Shown: one piece after another, positions 8,011-14,522 of the stretch | Layout of the letters: each line of letters begins with the position of its first letter | How positions within the stretch are numbered: position 1 is the stretch's first letter | Assembly (NCBI GenBank): GCA_002314885.1 | Contig: DCHT01000062.1 | Location: 6,240-23,313 of the forward strand | Direction of reading: 5' to 3' | From: Bacteroidales bacterium UBA1745 | GTDB lineage: Bacteria; Bacteroidota; Bacteroidia; Bacteroidales; UBA932 | Length of the DNA stretch: 17,074 bases | Position numbers and translations under genes: made by a program | Notes under the pieces: generated by a model | Told to the model about the DNA's origin: nothing | The model's database searches: none | What the model saw: the letters and a program-made list of their open reading frames with translations, nothing else

Positions 8011-9345
8011 TTATTTCTTTTCATCGCTCTTTCCGAACTCATAATCCTTACCAGGAAGGATGGCATTGAGGGCGATGCCGACGATGGCAGCGACTGCGAG
8101 GCCGGAGAACTTCACTGCGCCGAAGCCAACTGAACCAGGGCCGTATGCGATACCGATGGAGAGGACGAGGATGAGGGCTGCGACGATGACGTTGCGGCTC
8201 TTGGTGAAATCCACCTGGCTCTCGACCACATTGCGTACGCCGACTGCCGAGATCATACCGTAGAGTACGAGGCTGACGCCACCGACGGTTGCAGCAGGCA
8301 TAGTGCTGACGATTGCGGCGAACTTAGGGCAGAAGCTCAGGAGGATGGCGAAGCAGGCTGCGATGCGGATCACGCGTGGGTCGAATACCTGGGTGAGGTT
8401 GAGCACACCGGTGTTCTCGCCGTAGGTGGTGTTTGCAGGGGCCCCGAAGAGGGATGCAAGGGCGGTAGCGATACCGTCGCCCATAAGAGTCCTGTGGAGA
8501 CCTGGGTCAGAGAGATAGTCGCGTCCGGTGGTAGAGGAGATTGCGCACATATCGCCGATATGCTCGACCATAGTGGCCAGGGAGATAGGCATAATGGTGA
8601 TGATGGCGGAGAGTACGAGTCCCCAGTTGGTAGCCTTGCCGGTAAACACGGCGATGGCAGTGTCCTGCATCTTGAAAGGCAGACCGATCCAGGCTGCTTC
8701 CTTCACTGGTGCGAAGTCAATCACATTCTGGCCGCAGAGCTGGAAGATGACAGCCACGAGATAGGAAGCGAGCACTCCGAGGATGATAGGGATGATCTTG
8801 ATCATACCCTTGCCGAAGATGTTGCAGAGGATGATCACGAGAATTGCGGTCAGTGCAATCCACCAGTTGGCGGTGCAGTTGTTGATGGCTGAGCCGGAAA
8901 GGGTCAGACCTATGGCAATGATGATAGGGCCGGTCACGATAGGAGGGAAGAATTTCATCACTCTCCTGGCGCCGAAGATTGCGAACAGGCCTGCGAGCAC
9001 AAAATAGAGCAGACCGGCACAGAGGACGCCCAAGCAAGCGTATGGGAGGGATGCAGCCTTGTCGAGGCCCTGAGCGGCACCCATCTCAACGACTGCGGCA
9101 TAACCGCCGAGGAATGCGAATGAGGAACCGAGGAATGCAGGAACCTTGAACTTGGTAAGGCAGTGGAAGATGAGGGTGCCGACACCTGCGAAAAGAAGGG
9201 TTGCAGACATCGAGAGACCCGTAATCATCGGCACGAGCACAGTTGCTCCGAACATTGCAAAGAGATGCTGGAGACCGAGTACGGTCATTTTCGGAACGCC
9301 TAACTGCCTGGCGTCATAGATTGCTTGAGGTTTTGACTGTGACAT
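8011..9345 (-). CDS. uraA: Uracil permease, NCS2 family (UraA-like)
   Basis: This 444-residue inner-membrane protein of the NCS2 (nucleobase/ascorbate) family has about 14 transmembrane segments. It opens with the hallmark GLQHLFAMFGATVLVP (24-39). The substrate-site stretch GSSFAF is at 73-78. MVEHIGD (E261, H262) and PANTTYGENTGV (E310) match the two glutamates that bind uracil in E. coli UraA. The NAT signature begins with Glu (ENTGVLNLTQ), as in uracil rather than xanthine carriers, which have Gln there. The expected reaction is proton-coupled uracil import for pyrimidine salvage. It lies 60 bases downstream of guaA on the same strand, but a strong terminator separates them. It could be expressed by read-through or from a weak promoter at 9371-9378. 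Uracil is the best guess; another pyrimidine or purine base is possible. Confidence 0.93.
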   Translation of the reverse strand: MSQSKPQAIYDARQLGVPKMTVLGLQHLFAMFGATVLVPMITGLSMSATLLFAGVGTLIFHCLTKFKVPAFLGSSFAFLGGYAAVVEMGAAQGLDKAASLPYACLGVLCAGLLYFVLAGLFAIFGARRVMKFFPPIVTGPIIIAIGLTLSGSAINNCTANWWIALTAILVIILCNIFGKGMIKIIPIILGVLASYLVAVIFQLCGQNVIDFAPVKEAAWIGLPFKMQDTAIAVFTGKATNWGLVLSAIITIMPISLATMVEHIGDMCAISSTTGRDYLSDPGLHRTLMGDGIATALASLFGAPANTTYGENTGVLNLTQVFDPRVIRIAACFAILLSFCPKFAAIVSTMPAATVGGVSLVLYGMISAVGVRNVVESQVDFTKSRNVIVAALILVLSIGIAYGPGSVGFGAVKFSGLAVAAIVGIALNAILPGKDYEFGKSDEKK

Positions 9346-9370
9346 AATATTAAATGTTAATGAATAGTTT

Positions 9371-9378
9371 CAACGATA
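9371..9378 (-). promoter_or_regulatory. Possible weak -7 element for uraA
   Basis: On the - strand this reads TATCGTTG, five of six fixed positions of TAnnTTTG, directly after the terminator U-tract. It lies 25 bases before the uraA ATG at 9345. The single mismatch and the lack of a -33 element make this tentative. It is the best candidate in the 60-base gap between guaA and uraA. Confidence 0.3.
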
Positions 9379-9413
9379 AAAAAAAGGGAATAAAGGCCCT
9401 AGCCTCTATTCCC
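9378..9413 (-). terminator. Rho-independent terminator overlapping the guaA stop codon
   Basis: In the - strand transcript, GGGAATAGAGGC (9413-9402) pairs with GCCTTTATTCCC (9397-9386): 12 bp with one G-U pair and a 4-base loop TAGG. Eight U follow (9385-9378). The left arm contains the guaA TAG stop at 9408-9406, so the last guaA codons form the hairpin. It should end the guaBA message before uraA. Confidence 0.88.
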
Positions 9414-11025
9414 ATTCGATTGTTGCAGGTGGTTTGGAAGAGATGTCGTAGCAAACTCGGTTGACACCGCGGACCTTGTTGATGATGTCGTTGGAGACCT
9501 TCGCCATAAAGTCGTAAGGCAGGTGAACCCAGTCGGCTGTCATACCGTCGGTGGATATGACTGCCCTGAGGGCTACGCAACGTTCGTATGTCCTTTCATC
9601 GCCCATCACGCCGACGCTCTGAACCGGAAGCAGCATTACGCCTGCCTGCCAGATTGCGTCGTAGAGGGTGTGTGCTTCCATAGTAGGATCGCTGGCGCTC
9701 ATCACGCGGGTGGCGCCTTCGCCTGCAAGAGCCTCGATGGCGGCCTTGTTGCCGTCCAGGGAGTAGTTGCGCAGACCCTTGATGAAGATGTCGTCAGCCT
9801 CGCGGAGGACGTTGAGCTTCTCTTCGGTCACATCGCCGAGGATGCGGATGCCGAGGGACGGACCTGGGAAAGGATGGCGTCCTATGAGTTCGTCCTTGAT
9901 GCCGAGGGCACGGCCCACGCGACGGACCTCGTCCTTGAAGAGGGAGCGCAGAGGCTCCACGATGCCCAGATGCATCTCCTCAGGGAGGCCGCCCACGTTG
10001 TGGTGGGACTTGATCTTGCTTGCAGTGCCGTTGATGCCTGCGGACTCGATGACGTCAGGATAGATGGTACCCTGAGCCAGCCAGCGGGCATTCTCGATCT
10101 GCTTTGCATATTTGTCGAAAGTCTCCACGAAGAGCCTTCCTATGATCTTTCTCTTCTTCTCAGGCTCGGTGACGCCGGCGAGTTCGCTGATGAACTCCTT
10201 GGAAGCGTCGGCTCCGATGACGTTCAGGCCCATATCCTTGTAGGACTCGAGCACATCCTCGAACTCATTCTTGCGGAGAAGGCCGTTGTTCACGAAGATA
10301 CAGGTCAGGTTATGTCCTATGGCCTTGTTGAGAAGCACGCCTGCCACGGTGGAATCCACTCCGCCGCTGAGACCGAGTATGACCTTGTCCTCCCCTACTT
10401 TCTCGCGGATTTCCCTGACCGCAGTCTCGATGAAGGAATCCGGAGTCCAGTCGCCTGTGCAGCCGCAGATGCCCATAGCGAAGTTGCGGAGCATTGTGGA
10501 GCCCTCGGTGGTATGGAACACCTCCGGATGGAACTGGACGGCGTAGGTAGGCTCGCCTTCGATGTGATATGCGGCGTTGACGACGTCGGAAGTGGATGCG
10601 ATCACCTCTGCACCGGCCGGAAGTGTGGCGATGGTGTCGCCGTGGGACATCCAGACCTGGCTCTTAGGGCTGACGCCAGCGAGCAGAGGAGAGTCCGCCT
10701 TCACGACATTGAGCATTGCACGGCCGTATTCACGGGCGATGGACGCATTCACGGAGCCGCCGAAGTTGTTGGCCAGGAGCTGTGCGCCATAGCAGATGCC
10801 GAGGAGCGGGTACACTCCCTTGATGCCCTCAAGGCTTACCTGAGGGGCATTCGCGTCCCTCACTGAGCAAGGGCTGCCGGAGAGTATGATACCCTTCACG
10901 TTCTCGTCGATCTGAGGGAACTTGTTGAAAGGATGGATTTCGCAATATACGTTCAGTTCCCTGAGCCTGCGGCCGATGAGCTGCGTGACCTGGGAACCGA
11001 AATCGATGATGAGGATCTTCTCCAT
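9406..11025 (-). CDS. guaA: GMP synthase (glutamine-hydrolysing)
   Basis: This 539-residue enzyme converts XMP, ATP and glutamine to GMP, the last step of guanine nucleotide synthesis. The N-terminal class I glutamine amidotransferase domain (about 1-195) has the nucleophile in GICYGAQ (C78) and the partner residues in FHPEV (H166, E168). The ATP-pyrophosphatase domain follows with the P-loop SGGVDS (220-225). The C-terminal GMP-synthase domain contains PFPGPSLGIRILG near 385-397 and ends DISSKPPATIEWE, as in nearly all GuaA. The length is a little above the usual 510-525, with no obvious foreign insert. It begins 9 bases after the guaB stop, so the two form a guaBA operon, a common arrangement. 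The stop codon sits inside the terminator hairpin at 9386-9413. Confidence 0.97.
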   Translation of the reverse strand: MEKILIIDFGSQVTQLIGRRLRELNVYCEIHPFNKFPQIDENVKGIILSGSPCSVRDANAPQVSLEGIKGVYPLLGICYGAQLLANNFGGSVNASIAREYGRAMLNVVKADSPLLAGVSPKSQVWMSHGDTIATLPAGAEVIASTSDVVNAAYHIEGEPTYAVQFHPEVFHTTEGSTMLRNFAMGICGCTGDWTPDSFIETAVREIREKVGEDKVILGLSGGVDSTVAGVLLNKAIGHNLTCIFVNNGLLRKNEFEDVLESYKDMGLNVIGADASKEFISELAGVTEPEKKRKIIGRLFVETFDKYAKQIENARWLAQGTIYPDVIESAGINGTASKIKSHHNVGGLPEEMHLGIVEPLRSLFKDEVRRVGRALGIKDELIGRHPFPGPSLGIRILGDVTEEKLNVLREADDIFIKGLRNYSLDGNKAAIEALAGEGATRVMSASDPTMEAHTLYDAIWQAGVMLLPVQSVGVMGDERTYERCVALRAVISTDGMTADWVHLPYDFMAKVSNDIINKVRGVNRVCYDISSKPPATIEWE

Positions 11026-11034
11026 ATAGGGGAA

Positions 11035-12531
11035 TTAGTCGTTACGTGAATAGTTAGGGGTTTCCTTGGTGATGGTGACGTCGTGTGGATGGCTCTCAGC
11101 CATACCGCTGGCAGTCACGCGGGTGAAGCGGGCCTTCTGGAGGGTTGCGATGTTGGAAGCGCCGCAGTAACCCATACCTGAGCGGAGGCCGCCGAGGAGC
11201 TGATATACGGTCTCGGAGAGGGTGCCCTTGTAAGGAACTCGGCCTACGATGCCTTCCGGTACGAGCTTCTTGGTGTCCACCTCTCCGCTCTGGAAGTAAC
11301 GGTCCTTGGAACCGGCATTCATTGCGTCGATGGAACCCATACCGCGATATGACTTGAACTTACGTCCGTTGTAGATGATGGTCTCGCCAGGAGCCTCTTC
11401 GGTGCCAGCGAACATAGAGCCGCACATCACGCAGTCACCGCCGGCTGCGAGAGCCTTGACGATGTCGCCTGAATAACGGAGACCGCCGTCAGCGATGATT
11501 GCCACGTCGGAACCGAGCTTTGCGCACTCCTCGTGAGCTGCCTTAGCAGTCTCGAAGATGGCGGTGAGCTGAGGTACGCCGACACCTGCGACGATACGGG
11601 TGGTACAGATGGAGCCAGGACCGATGCCGACCTTGATGCCGTCCACGCCGGCCCTTACGAGGTCGCGTGCAGCCTCAGCGGTTGCGATATTGCCGACAAC
11701 CACGTCGAGGTCCGGATATGCAGCCTTGATCTTCTTTGCAAGTTCGAGCACGCCCTTGCTATGGCCGTGAGCGGAGTCGAGAGCAACTGCGTCAACACCC
11801 TCAGCGACGAGGGCAGCCACGCGGTCCATTGAGTCAGCAGTGATGCCTACGCCCGCTGCGACGCGGAGGCGGCCCTTGCTGTCCTTGCAGGCATTAGGAT
11901 GGATCTGCTCCTTGATGATGTCCTTGTAGGTGATGAGACCCACGAGCTTGCCGGCCTCGTCCACTACCGGAACCTTCTCGATCTTGTTGGCGTGGAGAAC
12001 CTCAAGCACGTGCTCGCGGTCGGTCTCGCCCTTGGAGATGGTCACCAGGTTGCGGGAAGTCATCACAGCCTCGATCTTCACGTTCAGATCGTTCTGGAAG
12101 CGTACGTCACGGTTGGTCACGATGCCCACGAGGGTGCGGTCGGCCTCTACCACAGGAATACCTCCGATGTGGTTCTCAGCCATCATCCTGAGGGCGTCAC
12201 CCACGGTCTGCTCCTTGGAGATAGTCACAGGGTCATTGATCATTCCGTTCTCTGCCCTCTTGACCATACGCACCTGAGCGGCCTGGTCAGCGATGGACAT
12301 ATTCTTATGAATAACCCCTATTCCACCTTCCCTAGCGAGAGCGATGGCCATAGGGGCCTCAGTTACGGTGTCCATCGCAGCGGACACGATTGGAATGTTG
12401 AGATTGATGTTTCGGGAAAAACGGCTCTTGAGGCTGACTTCCCTAGGAAGAACTTCCGAGTATGCCGGAATCAGCAAAACGTCGTCAAAGGTGAGACCTT
12501 CGAAAGCGACTCTTTCATCAATAAAAGACAT
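11035..12531 (-). CDS. guaB: IMP dehydrogenase
   Basis: This 498-residue enzyme oxidises IMP to XMP with NAD+, the rate-limiting step towards GMP. The catalytic barrel is split by two CBS domains (about 98-150 and 157-208), as usual in bacteria; these bind regulatory nucleotides. The catalytic loop GIGPGSICTTRIVAGVGVPQ (302-321) carries the nucleophile C309. IADGGLRYSGDIVKALAAG and the flap region with YRGMGS follow. The first residues (FEGLTFDDVLLIPAYSEVLP) are the standard GuaB N-terminus and fix the start. It is the first gene of guaBA. A promoter lies at 12553-12560, and a palindrome touches the start codon, which may affect expression. Complete, with no missing key residue. Confidence 0.97.
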   Translation of the reverse strand: MSFIDERVAFEGLTFDDVLLIPAYSEVLPREVSLKSRFSRNINLNIPIVSAAMDTVTEAPMAIALAREGGIGVIHKNMSIADQAAQVRMVKRAENGMINDPVTISKEQTVGDALRMMAENHIGGIPVVEADRTLVGIVTNRDVRFQNDLNVKIEAVMTSRNLVTISKGETDREHVLEVLHANKIEKVPVVDEAGKLVGLITYKDIIKEQIHPNACKDSKGRLRVAAGVGITADSMDRVAALVAEGVDAVALDSAHGHSKGVLELAKKIKAAYPDLDVVVGNIATAEAARDLVRAGVDGIKVGIGPGSICTTRIVAGVGVPQLTAIFETAKAAHEECAKLGSDVAIIADGGLRYSGDIVKALAAGGDCVMCGSMFAGTEEAPGETIIYNGRKFKSYRGMGSIDAMNAGSKDRYFQSGEVDTKKLVPEGIVGRVPYKGTLSETVYQLLGGLRSGMGYCGASNIATLQKARFTRVTASGMAESHPHDVTITKETPNYSRND

Positions 12532-12532
12532 A

Positions 12533-12549
12533 GCAAATTTTTAATTTGC
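12533..12549 (-). repeat. 17-bp palindrome between guaB promoter and start codon
   Basis: GCAAATTTTTAATTTGC is a perfect 7-bp inverted repeat with a 3-base centre. It lies one base upstream of the guaB ATG and 3 bases downstream of the -7 element, so it spans the likely transcription start and whole leader. It could be an operator for a repressor or a small hairpin at the mRNA 5' end. The symmetry is seen directly; its role is inference. Confidence 0.5.
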
Positions 12550-12552
12550 ACG

Positions 12553-12560
12553 CAAAAGTA
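12553..12560 (-). promoter_or_regulatory. Bacteroidota promoter of guaBA
   Basis: On the - strand this reads TACTTTTG, an exact TAnnTTTG match, 21 bases upstream of the guaB ATG. A TTTC at 12584-12581 lies 20 bases further upstream and may serve as the -33 element (consensus TTTG). Transcription would begin near 12547, giving a leader of less than 20 bases. The promoter overlaps the nhaC terminator region. Confidence 0.65.
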
Positions 12561-12563
12561 ACG

Positions 12564-12591
12564 AAAAAAGCCGCAACTACGAAATTACGGC
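12564..12591 (-). terminator. Rho-independent terminator overlapping the nhaC stop codon
   Basis: In the - strand transcript, GCCGTAA (12591-12585) pairs with TTGCGGC (12576-12570) in a 7-bp stem with one wobble pair and an 8-base loop. The stem can be extended by weak outer pairs. Six U follow (12569-12564). The nhaC TAG stop (12579-12577) lies in the loop. It should separate nhaC from guaB. Confidence 0.7.
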
Positions 12592-14043
12592 CTCAGTTTT
12601 TTCAACATTTTTTTCAACATTCCGGACTATCCTGAAACCTATCGCGGCAATGAGTATGGACATCAGCGGCGATACTATATTAAATATACAATAAGGCAGA
12701 TATGTCAGGGTCGCGACACCTAGTACGGTGGACTGGGTCATACCGCAGGAGTTCCACGGCACAAGCACTGAAGTCACTGTAGCGGAGTCCTCGACGCTGC
12801 GGCTCAGAAGGCGCGATTCATAGCCGTTGTCATCGTAGAGTTTCTTGAAGAGACTGTTCGTGAGGATGATGGAAAGATACTGGTCTCCGGTGAGCACGTT
12901 GGCAAAGAATCCGGATACGACAGTCGCGCCGACCATTGAAACGCGACGGCGTATGTGCTTGGTGAGGGTTTCAGTGAGACTCTGTATCATTCCGCTGCCA
13001 GTCATTGCGGCACCGAAAGTGACCGCGCAGATGATGAGGAAGGCTGTGTTGAGCATACCTCTCATTCCCCTGGTGCGCACAAGCTCGTTGACCGCGTCGG
13101 AACCGGTCTGGACGGAAGTGGTGCCGAACCAGGAATTCATCATTCCCTTGAAGCAGCCGGCAAAGCCCTCGCCCTCCCCTATCTGCATCAAGGTATCCGT
13201 CTGGAAGATGACCGCGAAAACGCCGCCCAGAAGTGCCGCGAGCATCAAGGTCAGAACGGCCGGTATCCTCTTGTAAATCAGATAGAAAGTGAATATCGGA
13301 ACCAGCAGCAGTATAGGCTGGATATTGAACGACGAATGCAGGGCCGTGGTGTATTCCTCAGCAAGGGCAGCCTCCTCCGTGCTATGACAGAGGCTGACCA
13401 CCAGGAACACGACGAGGGCAATCGAAATGGACGGCACCGTCGTGATGAAGAGATAGCGGATATGCGTGAAAAGAGGCGTGCCGGCAGTGGACGCAGCCAG
13501 TACGGTGGTATCCGACAGCGGGGACACCTTGTCTCCGAAATATGCGCCGGAAATGATGGCACCCGCAGTCCAACCCACCGAATAGCCCATCGCGGAACCA
13601 ATTGCCATCAGGGCTATGCCCACGGTGGCGATGGTGGTCCAGGAACTGCCCGTCATCACCGACACCAGGGCTGCAATTATGCAGCAGGCGAAGAGGAAAA
13701 TCTTCGGCGAAATGATGTTCAGGCCGTAGCAGACCAAAGTCGGAACCACTCCGCTGACCATCCAGGCACCGGAAACAGCGCCTATCATCAAAAGTATGAT
13801 GGTAGCTGAGGCGATTGAACTGAAATTGTCAGCGATGGCCGTCTCAAACTCCTTCCACGGCTGTTTGTAGACCAGCATTCCCAGGAAGATAGCCACACCT
13901 GCAGACAGCAGCAACGCCACCTGGCTCGCGCCCTCGAGGGCATCGGAACCATAGTGGCGCACTACAAGTGAAAGCAGGACTACCAGCACCGCCAGAGGCA
14001 GGCAGGATATCGTCCAATGCGGCTTTCTTCGAGTTTTGAACAT
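12577..14043 (-). CDS. nhaC: Na+/H+ antiporter, NhaC family
   Basis: This 488-residue polytopic inner-membrane protein has about 11-12 hydrophobic segments. Family signatures are seen in TGSSWTTIATVGIALMAIG (131-149), ISGAYFGDKVSPLSDTT (164-180) and, near the C-terminus, SVEDSATVTSVLVPWNSCG (416-434). NhaC proteins exchange Na+ (or related cations) for protons and help control internal pH and sodium. Some relatives exchange organic substrates such as malate/lactate, so the exact ions are not certain. The ATG directly follows the stop of the small lipoprotein gene with no base between (TAAATG), so the two are surely cotranscribed and probably translationally coupled. The last residues, NVEKNVEKTEAVIS, are charged and cytoplasmic. 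A terminator overlaps the stop. Confidence 0.92.
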   Translation of the reverse strand: MFKTRRKPHWTISCLPLAVLVVLLSLVVRHYGSDALEGASQVALLLSAGVAIFLGMLVYKQPWKEFETAIADNFSSIASATIILLMIGAVSGAWMVSGVVPTLVCYGLNIISPKIFLFACCIIAALVSVMTGSSWTTIATVGIALMAIGSAMGYSVGWTAGAIISGAYFGDKVSPLSDTTVLAASTAGTPLFTHIRYLFITTVPSISIALVVFLVVSLCHSTEEAALAEEYTTALHSSFNIQPILLLVPIFTFYLIYKRIPAVLTLMLAALLGGVFAVIFQTDTLMQIGEGEGFAGCFKGMMNSWFGTTSVQTGSDAVNELVRTRGMRGMLNTAFLIICAVTFGAAMTGSGMIQSLTETLTKHIRRRVSMVGATVVSGFFANVLTGDQYLSIILTNSLFKKLYDDNGYESRLLSRSVEDSATVTSVLVPWNSCGMTQSTVLGVATLTYLPYCIFNIVSPLMSILIAAIGFRIVRNVEKNVEKTEAVIS

Positions 14044-14481
14044 TTAGTAGACGAGAGTGACCTTGAAAGATGCAGTTGGTCCACCGCCATAAACGAAGTC
14101 GGATGCGGTGTAATAGATGTAGACCTTTCCGGCCTCGTACTCGTAGTCGTATTTCTCCTGATACATCACATAGCCTTCTCCTTCAGCAACCTTGTGATAG
14201 GTCTCGTATGGAAGAGGAGCGAGGGTTGAGCCCGCGTAGATGTTTACCTGAACAAGACCGTCCTTGTAGATGTTCGCATCAAGTTTCGGAACCTCGAGAG
14301 CAGCTCTATAGAATACTTCCGCACCCATTTCGCAGAGCTCCCAGTCAGAAGAAGTAAGATCGTAGTTGTATACATTCCACTGAGTTGCATACTGAGATGG
14401 ATCAGGGCAGTCACACTTTTCGCAGGATGAAGCGAAGAAGATTGCTGCAAAGGCTGCAGCGAGAGTAATCAATCTTTTCAT
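14044..14481 (-). CDS. Small lipoprotein of unknown function, coupled to nhaC
   Basis: This 145-residue protein is not one I recognise. A lipoprotein signal peptide (MKRLITLAAAFAAIFFASSC) ends with the lipidated Cys at 20. It is followed by EKCDCPDPSQ, which is acidic and has two further Cys at 23 and 25. The mature part is about 125 residues, rich in Tyr and aromatic residues and apparently beta-rich (VYNYDL, GLVQVNIYAG, KVYIYYTASDF, SFKVTLVY), consistent with a compact beta domain exported to the periplasm or cell surface. It has its own promoter at 14503-14510 and abuts nhaC, so it may assist, sense for, or simply share expression with the antiporter. No catalytic motif is evident. That it is a real gene is well supported by the lipobox, the promoter and the exact junction with nhaC. 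Confidence 0.85.
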   Translation of the reverse strand: MKRLITLAAAFAAIFFASSCEKCDCPDPSQYATQWNVYNYDLTSSDWELCEMGAEVFYRAALEVPKLDANIYKDGLVQVNIYAGSTLAPLPYETYHKVAEGEGYVMYQEKYDYEYEAGKVYIYYTASDFVYGGGPTASFKVTLVY

Positions 14482-14502
14482 ATCAGTTACTTTTTATAGT
14501 TA

Positions 14503-14510
14503 CAAAAATA
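14503..14510 (-). promoter_or_regulatory. Bacteroidota promoter of the lipoprotein-nhaC unit
   Basis: On the - strand this reads TATTTTTG, an exact TAnnTTTG match, 22 bases upstream of the ATG at 14481. A TTGA 19 bases upstream, inside the 3' end of lpxB (14533-14530), is close to the -33 consensus TTTG. Between the -7 element and the start, AGTTAC occurs twice on the + strand (14485-14490 and 14497-14502) as a direct repeat. Confidence 0.65.
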
Positions 14511-14522
14511 GGTTATATAATT

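Noticed and set aside
9346..9364. ATTAA-CAT-TTAAT symmetry before uraA
   Set aside because: Five-base arms of pure A/T are expected often by chance in such a gap; there is no further support.
9523..10866. 447-codon open frame on the + strand opposite guaA
   Set aside because: It lies wholly antisense to guaA, and its composition (many His, Val, Asp, Glu, Cys) is that of a complement of biased codons. No family motif is seen; the guaA motifs on the other strand are unambiguous.
11899..12561. 220-codon + strand frame opposite guaB
   Set aside because: It is antisense to well-conserved IMP dehydrogenase CBS domains, with His/Leu/Val-rich shadow composition and no supporting signal.
12532..12576. 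Riboswitch upstream of guaB
   Set aside because: The leader predicted from the promoter is under 20 bases, far too short for a purine or other riboswitch aptamer.
12955..13809. 284-codon open frame on the + strand opposite nhaC
   Set aside because: It is antisense to a clear membrane transporter, is strongly hydrophilic with low-complexity His/Arg/Gly content, and has no motif or promoter.
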